Shown here: in pieces, positions 1 through 6,117 of the stretch
Layout: each line of letters begins with the position of its first letter
Position numbering within the stretch: the first letter of the stretch is position 1
NCBI GenBank assembly: GCA_047618505.1
Contig: JBLHLB010000150.1
Coordinates: 1 to 9,343 of the forward strand
Source of the DNA: JBLHLB01 sp047618505
GTDB taxonomy: Bacteria > Planctomycetota > UBA1135 > GCA-002686595
Length of the DNA stretch: 9,343 nt
Direction: 5' to 3'
Made by a program: the position numbers and the translations under genes
The notes under the pieces: generated by a model
What the model saw: the letters and a program-made list of their open reading frames with translations, nothing else
Told to the model about the DNA's origin: nothing
The model's database searches: none

Positions 1-114
1 CTTTCCACGGCCGTCGAAGCACTGCTTCAGGACGTTCTAAAGGAGCAGGCTCAAGCGTCCGTAGAGCTTGTTCCCGCCGCCACCAAGAGGGCTAGCGAGG
101 ACGAATCCAGGTAA
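1..114 (+). CDS. C-terminal end of an unidentified protein (5' partial)
   Basis: Frame 1 is open from the window edge to a TAA at 112-114 and encodes 37 residues. They are mostly alanine, glutamate and lysine rich, with a short amphipathic helical stretch (VEALLQDVLKEQAQ) and a charged tail ending in EDESR. I recognise no family from so short a piece. The composition suits a real C-terminus, and a GC-rich hairpin follows 29 bases after the stop, as expected at a gene end. The start lies outside the window. It could also be a chance open frame, but the absence of other good frames and the position of the hairpin favour a gene. Confidence 0.45.
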   Translation, partial: LSTAVEALLQDVLKEQAQASVELVPAATKRASEDESR

Positions 115-143
115 GGGCCCGCAACTCCTCCATGGAGACCGAT

Positions 144-169
144 CCCCCCCTGGACCCCTTTAGGGGGGG
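144..169. terminator. GC hairpin downstream of the first gene
   Basis: CCCCCCCT (144-151) is the exact reverse complement of AGGGGGGG (162-169), with a 10-base loop. This 8-bp, almost all-GC stem lies 29 bases after the stop at 114. No T-run follows, so it is not a textbook intrinsic terminator; it may act as a terminator with factors, or as an RNA 3'-end stabiliser. Confidence 0.4.
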
Positions 170-177
170 GCTGGGGC

Positions 178-197
178 GAAAGAGGCTCATCTCTTTC
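178..197. other. Perfect 7-bp hairpin upstream of the YjfB-like gene
   Basis: GAAAGAG (178-184) pairs with CTCTTTC (191-197) around the six-base loop GCTCAT. It lies 9 bases after the GC hairpin and 34 bases before the ATG at 232. It may belong to the terminator of the first gene or be a regulatory site for the next one; the sequence does not decide. Confidence 0.35.
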
Positions 198-224
198 AAG
201 AGCGCCAAACCCGCCTGTCGATTT
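196..224 (+). promoter_or_regulatory. Weak sigma-28-like promoter candidate
   Basis: TCAAGAGC (196-203), then 13 bases, then GTCGATTT (217-224) loosely resembles a flagellar sigma-28 promoter (T(A/C)AAG... GCCGATAA). The spacer is one or two bases longer than usual and both boxes have mismatches. It is listed only because the gene that follows resembles a family named for motility. A start site here would fall almost on the ATG at 232. Confidence 0.15.
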
Positions 225-231
225 CTACTCC

Positions 232-417
232 ATGACAGCTATCAGCTCATCAAGCCATAGCACCGCAGATCGCATGAGCGTAGCGGTGCTCTCGAAGGTC
301 CAGGACCAAACCAAGACCGAAGGACGCGCGATTGTTTCGATGATCGAGTCCGCCGGCGAGGTCATTCAGGGCCCCCAAGAGGAAGGCCGCGGCGAAAACG
401 TCGACGTGCGCGGCTAA
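232..417 (+). CDS. YjfB-like small putative motility protein
   Basis: This 61-residue protein resembles the YjfB family (Pfam 'putative motility protein', PF14070). It has the family's size and layout: a polar Ser-rich N-terminus (1-14), a helical core with the pattern VAVLSKVQDQTKTEGRAIV followed by SMIES (about 17-40), a variable linker, and a short C-terminal strand ending in GENVDVRG, like the 'G..(I/V)D(V/I)' ending of the family. There is no signal peptide, membrane segment or cysteine. The molecular role of the family is not established; it is linked to motility mainly by regulation and genome context. I kept the ATG at 232 because the family has residues before the core; ATG 274 (Met15) is the alternative. 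No Shine-Dalgarno is visible. Its TAA overlaps the asparaginase stop on the other strand. The assignment is by pattern recall, not a database search. Confidence 0.6.
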   Translation: MTAISSSSHSTADRMSVAVLSKVQDQTKTEGRAIVSMIESAGEVIQGPQEEGRGENVDVRG

Positions 418-1457
418 TCCCGCTCCGTTAGCTCTCCAACTAAGTTCCTTTCGATCTGCGTGGCGATGCCCTTCTGGGACAAGCCAGCGCGGATCAGGAA
501 GTACAACTTGGCCAGCGCCGCTTCGCTGGTCATGTCCGCTCCCGAGCGCACACCCGCGTTGTGTAGGGCGGCCCCTGTTGCGTAGCCAGAGTGGTCCACA
601 GTCCCGCGTACGCACTGGCTGGTGGCGACCACAACGATGGGATCAGGTTCCGATGTTGCACGACGCAGGACATCCATGAGCTCCTCGTCTCCGGCGGGGC
701 CGTTGCCCACACCGTAGGTTTCCAGTACAAGGCCCTGGAGCGGAGGTTGCAGAAGCTGGTCCAGCATCCGTGCGGAGATACCTGGGAACAAACGAATGGC
801 CGCGACGATCGGGCCGTCCAAGGGCTGAACCTTAAGGGGTTCCATCGTTCCGCTATTCGTCTGACTCGGCCGGCGCACCAGTTCATCGCGAATGCGAATG
901 TCGATCCCAGCCTTACCTAGGAAAGGGAAGTTTGGTGAGGCAAAGGCATCCAGCCCGTCCGCATTGACCTTGACCGTGCGGCAGCCGCGCATGAGCTTCT
1001 CAGCGAAGTACACGCAAACCTCCGGCACGTCTCCGCGGGCGGCGATGGCGAGGCTCGTAATCACGTTGTCGCGGGCATCGCTGCGCACGCGACCGATGGG
1101 AATCTGCGCGCCGGTCAGAATTACGGGTTTTGCCAAACCGCGTAGCATGAAGGGCAGGGCCGAGGCCGTGTAGGCCATCGTGTCCGTGCCATGTAGAACC
1201 ACAAAACCGTCGAAGGCGTCATAGTTGCTCGCGATCTTGTCTGCGATCCGCAGCCAATCGGCGGGCTTCATGTCGGCGGAATCCAGAAGCGGTTCGCACT
1301 CATCGATCACCACCGAGGGCATGTCGGGTTCCGTCAACTCCGGCATGGCCTCGATCCTGCGGCCCAGGTCCCCGGGCTCAGGCGCGTAGCCCGCTTCCGT
1401 AGCGCGCATGCCAATGGTGCCGCCGGTATAGACGACGAGGACGCGCTTCTTGGTCAT
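414..1457 (-). CDS. ansA: Type I (cytoplasmic) L-asparaginase
   Basis: This 347-residue enzyme hydrolyses L-asparagine to aspartate and ammonia in the cytoplasm. It is close in length to E. coli AnsA (338). The N-terminal signature YTGGTIGM (10-17) carries the nucleophile Thr14. The second signature, LHGTDTMAYT (88-97), carries Thr91 and Asp92, and the matching lysine is Lys163 in TVKVNADG. Ser60 in LLDSADMKP fits the substrate-binding serine, and LTGAQIP (114-120) plus RSDARDN are further family motifs. There is no signal peptide, which argues against the periplasmic type II enzyme. A glutaminase side activity cannot be excluded. The start at 1457 gives the usual short lead before the first signature. 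The leader is pyrimidine rich on this strand and has no Shine-Dalgarno. A TATACT box lies about 41 bases upstream. The gene stands alone, convergent with the YjfB-like gene. Confidence 0.95.
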   Translation of the reverse strand: MTKKRVLVVYTGGTIGMRATEAGYAPEPGDLGRRIEAMPELTEPDMPSVVIDECEPLLDSADMKPADWLRIADKIASNYDAFDGFVVLHGTDTMAYTASALPFMLRGLAKPVILTGAQIPIGRVRSDARDNVITSLAIAARGDVPEVCVYFAEKLMRGCRTVKVNADGLDAFASPNFPFLGKAGIDIRIRDELVRRPSQTNSGTMEPLKVQPLDGPIVAAIRLFPGISARMLDQLLQPPLQGLVLETYGVGNGPAGDEELMDVLRRATSEPDPIVVVATSQCVRGTVDHSGYATGAALHNAGVRSGADMTSEAALAKLYFLIRAGLSQKGIATQIERNLVGELTERD

Positions 1458-1498
1458 GACAGTGCAGGGGGGAGGAAAGGGAGAGCCGGGCGACCTTG

Positions 1499-1525
1499 AG
1501 TATAGGGCCCCAGCTCACCTGTCGA
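1499..1525 (-). promoter_or_regulatory. Candidate promoter for the asparaginase gene
   Basis: On the - strand TCGACA (1525-1520) and TATACT (1504-1499) each match the sigma-70 -35 and -10 hexamers at five of six positions. The spacer is only 15 bases, shorter than the ideal 17. The predicted start near 1492 gives a leader of about 35 bases ending in a C/T-rich tract without a Shine-Dalgarno. Confidence 0.35.
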
Positions 1526-1527
1526 CC

Positions 1528-1722
1528 TCAATGCCGACTTCGAGCGAATATCTCCCTCTCGCCGTACCTAGTTGTCGCGCGCCGGCCCGGTGACGGTGAC
1601 CATGCGACGATGACCACGCGAGCGGAGCCGATGCCGTTGACGTAGCTGTCGGCGTTGGTGATGACAAAATCGGGCACACCGTCGCCGCTTGCATCCCCGG
1701 GGGATCGCACCAAGAACTCCAA
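1528..1722 (-). pseudogene. Decayed FG-GAP (VCBS-like) repeat fragment
   Basis: This is a 64-codon open stretch in the 315-base gap between asparaginase and the DUF4287 gene. Its first 40 residues contain PGDASGDGVPDFVITNAD followed by GSARVVIV. That matches the outline of one FG-GAP/VCBS repeat: a 'GD.NGDG..D' calcium-loop segment, a strand, and a 'GS.RV' strand. FG-GAP repeats form beta-propellers in large secreted proteins that carry many copies, so a lone half-repeat is not a working protein. The frame is closed by a TGA at 1746-1744, 21 bases upstream of the TTG that opens it, and the last 20 residues (SPSPGRRATTRYG...) no longer look like the domain. I read it as the remnant of a deleted or recombined gene. 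It may instead be a chance resemblance. Confidence 0.4.
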
Positions 1723-1736
1723 AGTGTGGGGCCTTG

Positions 1737-1768
1737 ACCTCAGTCACACGGCTAAGCGTGCTTGAGGT
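1737..1768 (-). terminator. Hairpin after the pgeF-msrB-DUF4287 cluster
   Basis: ACCTCA (1737-1742) pairs with TGAGGT (1763-1768). Inside it CACG (1747-1750) pairs with CGTG (1757-1760) around GCTAAG, with a small asymmetric internal loop between the two stems. It begins four bases beyond the stop codon at 1773, the usual place for an operon terminator. On the - strand it is followed by CAAGGCC rather than a U-run, so termination would not be classical. Confidence 0.35.
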
Positions 1769-1772
1769 TTCC

Positions 1773-2339
1773 CTAGGAGGCGGCGTAGGCCTGTTTGAGC
1801 CAGCGCTTTAGCTCGGCGTTTACGTCCTTGACCGAGGTGAGTCGCACGCGGTGCGTAACCATCGAGTTGAAGCTTCCAGAAGCTTCGAGCCGCTCGGTCG
1901 CCTCGACGCCCTTCAGGTTGATGCCCAGATCAACGCGGGTCGCCGTAGAGGGTTGAATTAAACAGAATTGCTTCGAGCGACGCAGGCTCACGTAGGCCTT
2001 CTTCGGAGCGACCTCGACGTCCTTTCCCAATTTGTTGATCGCGGCGATCAGCGCGTCATAGATCGGCTTGAGTTCTTCTTTCTTGCCGCTGTATTGGTTC
2101 GCAACCAAATCAACGCTGCCCGCCGAAGCCGGGGCGGCAGCCTCCAGCGCCTTGATGGCCGCGAGGTTTGCAAAGCCGTGGGTCATGCCGTGTTCGGACT
2201 TGAGATGCTTGACGATCTGGCCGTGCTTCTCGAGTTTGGACTTCAGTGCAATCTTGATCCACTGGGGCAGCGTCTTCCCAGTGTTCTTCTTCATGTTGGC
2301 CACCATCGTGGCGGCCATCTCTTCGGGGGACTTTGCCAT
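1773..2339 (-). CDS. DUF4287 and DUF5655 domain protein
   Basis: This 188-residue soluble protein has two uncharacterised domains. Residues 1-60 match DUF4287 (start MAKSPEEM, then TGKTLPQWI and HGMTHGFANL). Residues 85-185 match DUF5655 (YDALIAAI, APKKAYVSLRRSKQF, RVDLGINLKG and a closing VTHRVRLTSVKDVNAELKRWL). The DUF5655 part resembles a nucleic-acid or transport-associated fold in some proteins, but no reaction is known to me and I assign none. There is no signal peptide or membrane segment. The frame stays open upstream to 2540, but that extension runs across msrB and has unnatural composition; ATG 2339 gives exactly the family's N-terminus. It begins eight bases after the msrB stop, so it is probably co-transcribed and may be translationally coupled. 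A weak TAGG sits seven bases before the ATG. Confidence 0.85.
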   Translation of the reverse strand: MAKSPEEMAATMVANMKKNTGKTLPQWIKIALKSKLEKHGQIVKHLKSEHGMTHGFANLAAIKALEAAAPASAGSVDLVANQYSGKKEELKPIYDALIAAINKLGKDVEVAPKKAYVSLRRSKQFCLIQPSTATRVDLGINLKGVEATERLEASGSFNSMVTHRVRLTSVKDVNAELKRWLKQAYAAS

Positions 2340-2347
2340 GTCTGTGC

Positions 2348-2758
2348 CTAGGCCTCGTGTTGCAGGGAAACGGAATTGATGCAGTAGCGCAAACCCGTGG
2401 GCGGCGGCCCATCCGGGAAGACATGCCCCAGGTGGGCATCGCATGTGGCACAGCGAATCTCCGTGCGCACCATGCCGTGGGTCCCGTCCTTGAGTTCCAC
2501 AAGATTCGCCCCCTCGAGGGGCTCGAAGAAGGACGGCCAACCGCAGCCCGATTCAAACTTCGCATCGGAGCGAAACAGGGGGGTTGAACAACAAATGCAG
2601 AGGTAGGTCCCGGGCTCTTTCGAGTCGTGGTAGCGACCGCTGAAGGCCCGCTCGGTGCCGGACTCTCGCGCCACGCGATACTCTTCCGGGGAGAGCTGCG
2701 CGCGCCATTCTTCCTCGCTCTTGGTGACTTTTTCGCTGCCTGTGTTGTCTGATTCCAT
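2348..2758 (-). CDS. msrB: Peptide-methionine (R)-S-oxide reductase MsrB
   Basis: This 136-residue enzyme reduces the R-epimer of methionine sulfoxide in oxidised proteins, using thioredoxin-type reductants. All key residues are visible: zinc cysteines C54/C57 (CICC) and C103/C106 (CATC), the resolving cysteine C72 in SGCGWPSF, His112 in LGHVFPDG, and the catalytic C126 in RYCINSVSL. The length is normal for a stand-alone, cytoplasmic MsrB; there is no signal peptide and no fused MsrA domain. No msrA lies in the window. The gene begins 21 bases after the pgeF stop. A TAAGAT box ends six bases before its ATG, inside that gap, so it may have its own leaderless promoter besides read-through from pgeF. 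No Shine-Dalgarno is visible. Confidence 0.96.
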   Translation of the reverse strand: MESDNTGSEKVTKSEEEWRAQLSPEEYRVARESGTERAFSGRYHDSKEPGTYLCICCSTPLFRSDAKFESGCGWPSFFEPLEGANLVELKDGTHGMVRTEIRCATCDAHLGHVFPDGPPPTGLRYCINSVSLQHEA

Positions 2759-2764
2759 GTTGGG

Positions 2765-2770
2765 ATCTTA
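2765..2770 (-). promoter_or_regulatory. TAAGAT -10-like box before msrB (leaderless type)
   Basis: On the - strand TAAGAT is followed by six bases (CCCAAC) and then the msrB ATG. With a start site 6-7 bases downstream of a -10 box, the mRNA would begin at or next to the A of ATG. No clear -35 hexamer is present and the box lies within the 21-base gap behind pgeF. Confidence 0.4.
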
Positions 2771-2779
2771 GCCGGAATC

Positions 2780-3529
2780 CTATTCTCCCGAGACGGCTAT
2801 CAGGGCGTATTGGCGCCCCGTGCTCATCGATCCGCCGTGGGTTACGTCGCGCCGATAGGAGAAGAAGTGCTCCTCATCCCCCCAGGTGCAGGCGCTGGTT
2901 TCGTCGATGACCTCGACCCCGCAGCGTTGGAGTTGCAGCTGCGCGGCGGCACGCAGGTCGATCCGGGGATTCGAATCCGCCTGTGGATGTACGGCAGATC
3001 CCAGATCTACAGCGCGAAACGCCTCTGCCACCTCGGGCCCAACTTCGAAGTGGGGACTAGAGATACAAGGGCCGATGGCTGCGATCACCTGCTCGCCGGC
3101 GAAGCTAGCCAGGGTTGCGGGGATGACCCCGGCCACTAGACCGCGCCATCCACCATGGACCGCAGCAACTCGCGTTCCGGTGGTATTGGAGAGCAGAATC
3201 GGCACGCAGTCGGCCACGCGGATTGCGATCAGGCGCTCCGGGCGCGAGGTCACTACGGCATCGGCGGCCGGGTCTTCAGCGGGGAGTTCCCCGTCTCCGT
3301 CAAAGACGCCGGCAGCGTGGACCTGGTGCAGGGTGACGAGTTGTGCATCCGGACGACCGAGGGTGGCCAGGGCGCTTGCACAGCTGACTTCCGTTTCCCC
3401 AAGACCGTGGAACTCAGCCTGATTCCGGGTGGTGAAGAGGTGCGGAACGCCGAGGGCGGAGAGGGACGGGGCTACGAATCCCGAGCTCAAATACTTCGTC
3501 TCAGCCGTCTTCCGTTCGAGTTCTGCCAT
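2780..3529 (-). CDS. pgeF: Peptidoglycan editing factor PgeF (YfiH / laccase-domain)
   Basis: This 249-residue protein is of the YfiH/YlmD family, formerly called multicopper polyphenol oxidase. In E. coli the protein keeps peptidoglycan composition correct by removing misincorporated L-Ser from precursors; other members act as purine nucleosidase-like enzymes. The metal and active-site set is complete: His71 in TLHQVH, Cys108 in RVADCVPIL and His125 in AAVHGGWRG. These are followed by IGPCI (152-156) and the C-terminal FFSYRRDVTHGG...GRQ. It is cytoplasmic, with no signal peptide. The ATG at 3529 is preceded directly by AAGGAG with no spacer, too close to act as a Shine-Dalgarno; TAGAGT ends six bases upstream and suggests a leaderless start. 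TTG at Leu14 is a possible alternative start. It is the first gene of a three-gene cluster and diverges from the sulfatase over 44 bases. Confidence 0.93.
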   Translation of the reverse strand: MAELERKTAETKYLSSGFVAPSLSALGVPHLFTTRNQAEFHGLGETEVSCASALATLGRPDAQLVTLHQVHAAGVFDGDGELPAEDPAADAVVTSRPERLIAIRVADCVPILLSNTTGTRVAAVHGGWRGLVAGVIPATLASFAGEQVIAAIGPCISSPHFEVGPEVAEAFRAVDLGSAVHPQADSNPRIDLRAAAQLQLQRCGVEVIDETSACTWGDEEHFFSYRRDVTHGGSMSTGRQYALIAVSGE

Positions 3530-3535
3530 CTCCTT

Positions 3536-3541
3536 ACTCTA
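3536..3541 (-). promoter_or_regulatory. TAGAGT -10-like box before pgeF (leaderless type)
   Basis: On the - strand TAGAGT is followed by AAGGAG and then ATG. The six-base spacing fits a -10 box whose transcript starts at the ATG itself. No convincing -35 hexamer lies 16-18 bases further upstream (CTTAGG at the 17-base spacing). Confidence 0.4.
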
Positions 3542-3560
3542 CCTGTTTCGATCGACTCCC

Positions 3561-3566
3561 TAAGAT
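3561..3566 (+). promoter_or_regulatory. TAAGAT -10-like box before the sulfatase gene (leaderless type)
   Basis: TAAGAT is followed by seven bases (CCTCCCC) and the sulfatase ATG at 3574. The run before the ATG is all pyrimidine, so no Shine-Dalgarno exists. The box is the same hexamer as that before msrB. It lies 20 bases from the pgeF box on the other strand, so the two start regions share one 44-base gap. Confidence 0.45.
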
Positions 3567-3573
3567 CCTCCCC

Positions 3574-5517
3574 ATGGGACTAGACTCGAAAGATCGTCAA
3601 GCCGTGCTGCTCGTGTTGTTGTGTTGTGCCCCCGCCTCCGCCTGCGGTGGAAATGACGAGGATGCTGTGGTCGAGGAGGAGGTCTCCCAAGTGCAGGGGC
3701 CTGGGGAGCGTCCCAACGTATTGATCATCCTTGCGGATGATCTCGGCTGGTCCGATGTGTCCATGCACGGGAGTCGTTTTCACCGGACGCCGAATATCGA
3801 CGCCCTCGCTGCCGGCGGCGTGCGCTTCTCCCAGGCCTACTCGGCGAGCCCGCTCTGTTCCCCGACGCGTGCCAGCATCATGACCGGGCAGGACCCGGCG
3901 CGGCACGGGGTGACGGCGCCCATGGGACACCTGCCGGAACACGTACTCGAAGTCGCCCTGCCGGCGGCGACTTGGCCCGATAGGCGCGCGATCACTCCGA
4001 CCACGGCGACACGCATCGCCTTTGAACACGAGACGCTAGCAGAGGTCTTTCGGGAGGCTGGATACGCAACCGCGCTCTTTGGTAAGTGGCACCTCGGGGG
4101 CGGGCCCCACGCGCCCAGCCAGCATGGTTTCGAAACCGTCGTCGGTGGAGGACCACACGCGGGGCCGCCGAGCTACTTCTCACCCTTCGATATCGCCGAC
4201 CTGCCCCCTGCGGAAGATGGCGATTACCTTACGGACGTGTTGGTGGACGGCACCGTCGATTGGCTACAGACCGAGAGGGAAAAGCCCTTCTTCGCGTGTC
4301 TTTGGTTCTACCAGGTGCATGCCCCATTCCAGGCGCGTGAGGATTTGCGCGAAGAGGCCTTCGTCCGCATGGATCCGGCGGATCCCCAGCATTCACCGAC
4401 CTACGCCGCCATGGTGAATAGTATGGACGACGGCGTTGGGCGCGTGCTGGAGACTTTGAAGAGCCTTGGGCTCGACGAGAACACCATCGTTGTCTTCGCC
4501 TCTGACAACGGCGGGAATCAGTACGACACGATCTATGGCGATGTCCTCGATTCTCCGCGCAGTGGTGTGGCTCCCACCCGAAACCTGCCCTTGCGCGGTG
4601 GCAAGGGAACGCTCTGGGAAGGCGGTGTGCGCGTGCCCCTGGTCGTGTCCTGGCCGCGGGCGGTCAAGGAGGGGCGCCTGCATGCGGGGACGGTGACAGA
4701 GGCTCTTGCCACGAGTACGGATCTCTATCCGAGCCTCCTGGAGCTGGCGGGACTGCCGGCGCGTGATGAGCAGGCGCTCGACGGGCATTCCTTTGTTCCG
4801 GCCTTGACGGGTGAAGGCGTGCAGAGGGAGGAAGTTGTCGTGCACTTCCCCCACGACTTTACGGTCAGCGGGAACCGCGCAGGGATCAGCTTACGGCGGG
4901 GAAATCACAAGCTCATGCGCGTCTGGGCCGACGGAGTGAGCGGCGCGGATCGGGAGCTGCTCTATGACCTGGAAGCGGATGGCGCGGAAGCCAACGACCT
5001 AGCCGATGAGCTGCCCCGCGTGCGGGCGGAACTCGCCATGCGTTTGGACCACTACCTCGAGCGCACGGGGGCGCTGGTACCCGTTGCGAACCCGAGCTTT
5101 GACGCGCTTTCGGAGCAGTGGATGGTGGGGGAGGGTGTCTCGATTGAGTACGTGGACGGTGACTCTGGCAAGGAGCTTCACCTCAAGGGAACCGGCGAAC
5201 ATCCTTGGATCGCAACGCCCTATATCGGCGCCATCAGCGGTCATATGACCTTTGAGCTTGAGGTCGCGACGACGACCTCGGGGCCCATGGAGCTCTTTTG
5301 GGCGGTGCAGTCCCCGCCCGGCCTCAGCCGCGGCCGAAGCGTTTCCGTGCCCCTTGAGCCCGATGGTGAATGGCATACGGTGCGGCTCGAATTCGAAACC
5401 GCCGGCTACCTCGCGGGCCTGCGCTTGGACCCTTTCCGCGGAGAGGGCGAGGCACGCCTGCGCTCCATGAAGATGTTCAACATCGGTGGCGAAGTCGTGC
5501 GTGAGTGGCGGCCCTAG
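3574..5517 (+). CDS. Lipoprotein sulfatase (arylsulfatase family, formylglycine type) with C-terminal beta module
   Basis: This 647-residue enzyme hydrolyses a sulfate ester, probably on an extracellular polysaccharide. Residues 1-24 form a lipoprotein signal (hydrophobic AVLLVLLCC, then ASAC with Cys24), so it should sit in a membrane facing the periplasm or outside. The sulfatase domain spans about 46-500: metal aspartates in ILADDLGWSD (Asp55, Asp56); the C-x-P-x-R motif CSPTR (95-99), where Cys95 becomes formylglycine; GKWHLG (Lys171, His173); YQVHAP (His249); SDNGG (Asp311, Asn312); and RGGKGTLWEGG (Lys344). Residues about 510-640 are an added domain rich in beta strands (LHLKGTGEHPWIATPYIGAI, WHTVRLEFETAGY) that looks like a carbohydrate-binding jelly-roll. 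The substrate cannot be read from the sequence. No formylglycine-generating enzyme or glycosidase lies nearby. Confidence 0.93.
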   Translation: MGLDSKDRQAVLLVLLCCAPASACGGNDEDAVVEEEVSQVQGPGERPNVLIILADDLGWSDVSMHGSRFHRTPNIDALAAGGVRFSQAYSASPLCSPTRASIMTGQDPARHGVTAPMGHLPEHVLEVALPAATWPDRRAITPTTATRIAFEHETLAEVFREAGYATALFGKWHLGGGPHAPSQHGFETVVGGGPHAGPPSYFSPFDIADLPPAEDGDYLTDVLVDGTVDWLQTEREKPFFACLWFYQVHAPFQAREDLREEAFVRMDPADPQHSPTYAAMVNSMDDGVGRVLETLKSLGLDENTIVVFASDNGGNQYDTIYGDVLDSPRSGVAPTRNLPLRGGKGTLWEGGVRVPLVVSWPRAVKEGRLHAGTVTEALATSTDLYPSLLELAGLPARDEQALDGHSFVPALTGEGVQREEVVVHFPHDFTVSGNRAGISLRRGNHKLMRVWADGVSGADRELLYDLEADGAEANDLADELPRVRAELAMRLDHYLERTGALVPVANPSFDALSEQWMVGEGVSIEYVDGDSGKELHLKGTGEHPWIATPYIGAISGHMTFELEVATTTSGPMELFWAVQSPPGLSRGRSVSVPLEPDGEWHTVRLEFETAGYLAGLRLDPFRGEGEARLRSMKMFNIGGEVVREWRP

Positions 5518-5550
5518 GAGTTGTTGTCCAGCCGCTCTTCCGCGTAGGCC

Positions 5551-5585
5551 ATTGGCGAAGCCAATAGCGAAGGCGAGGAGCGAAG
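5551..5585. repeat. Hairpin with GCGAAG direct repeats in the convergent gap
   Basis: The gap between the sulfatase stop and the YkgJ-like stop holds ATTGGC (5551-5556) and GCCAAT (5560-5565) separated by GAA. GCGAAG occurs at 5555-5560, 5567-5572 and 5580-5585, with GCGAGG at 5573-5578 between the last two. It may be a bidirectional transcription end signal, or one copy of a short interspersed repeat; the latter needs the whole genome. Confidence 0.4.
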
Positions 5586-5595
5586 CAACGTGGGA

Positions 5596-6111
5596 TCAAC
5601 TTCTCTTGAAGAGGTCACGCAGGGCGACGCGGGCTTGGTCTCCCGACGCGGACTGCTGTAACTGCTGCAGTTGCAGCTCAACGGGCCCGATTATCCAGCA
5701 GTCATCCATGTCAATGTCATCCAAGGGCTCGCCCTCGAGATTGAGCTCGCATATGGAGCGCTCCTCGACGATCTCTTCGCGCTCGTTTTCCTGGAAGTAC
5801 AAGAGCGGGAGTCCCTGGGTGCGACAGACGTAGGGGCGCGCGTCGTAGACACGGCAGGCGCCTTCGTCGTCCAGGAAGGCGCAGGCGCCAACGGCGTGGG
5901 GCGTGGTTCCCAAGACCTCCGGGAACTGAGCCCGAATGCGGTCGGCCTCGACCTGGAAGACAGTCAGGTCGTCGCAGCAACAGGCGCTGCAGCCGCGCTT
6001 GCACTCGAGTCGCGCCGCGTGGTGCGTGGTCAGTCGCGCGCTATCGGCGTCCACGCGATTGTGCAATTCGCGTAGTTGGCCTCTGGAGTCAGGTTCATCG
6101 GCGGGGGTCAT
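5596..6111 (-). CDS. YkgJ-family cysteine-cluster (zinc/iron-chelating) protein
   Basis: This protein of 171 residues from ATG 6111 belongs to the YkgJ/UPF0153 family, which is thought to chelate zinc or iron through a conserved cysteine cluster. Counting from GTG 6117, the signature is C39-x3-C43-x2-C46-C47 (CKRGCSACC) with an additional C48. It is followed by C79, C88 (GACRVYDARPYVC) and C98, and later C123 and C140. The pattern C-R-x-Y-x-x-R-P-x-x-C-R is typical of the family. There is no signal peptide. I prefer ATG 6111 to the in-frame GTG 6117: TAGGAT ends six bases before the ATG, the same arrangement as in three other genes here, while the GTG directly abuts that box. The function is unproven. 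It is the last gene of the right-hand - strand run and ends against the sulfatase. Confidence 0.85.
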   Translation of the reverse strand: MTPADEPDSRGQLRELHNRVDADSARLTTHHAARLECKRGCSACCCDDLTVFQVEADRIRAQFPEVLGTTPHAVGACAFLDDEGACRVYDARPYVCRTQGLPLLYFQENEREEIVEERSICELNLEGEPLDDIDMDDCWIIGPVELQLQQLQQSASGDQARVALRDLFKRS

Positions 6112-6117
6112 GGGCAC

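Noticed and set aside
250..615. 121-codon - strand frame over the YjfB-like and asparaginase ends
   Set aside because: It overlaps the asparaginase C-terminus in another frame and shows no domain.
2340..2540. N-terminal extension of the DUF4287 protein by 67 residues
   Set aside because: It overlaps msrB on the same strand in another frame and is Arg/Gly/Cys-rich nonsense; the family N-terminus begins exactly at ATG 2339.
3530..3535. AAGGAG as the Shine-Dalgarno of pgeF
   Set aside because: It touches the ATG with no spacer, so it cannot pair with 16S rRNA in the normal geometry for this start; it might serve a later TTG but that is 39 bases on.
2886..3583. Two + strand open frames of 142 and 178 codons opposite pgeF
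   Set aside because: pgeF motifs on the - strand are complete; these frames are low-information shadows.
6112..6117. GTG 6117 as start of the YkgJ-like protein
   Set aside because: The ATG two codons later has better spacing to the TAGGAT/AGG element; the difference is only two residues, so it cannot be settled here.
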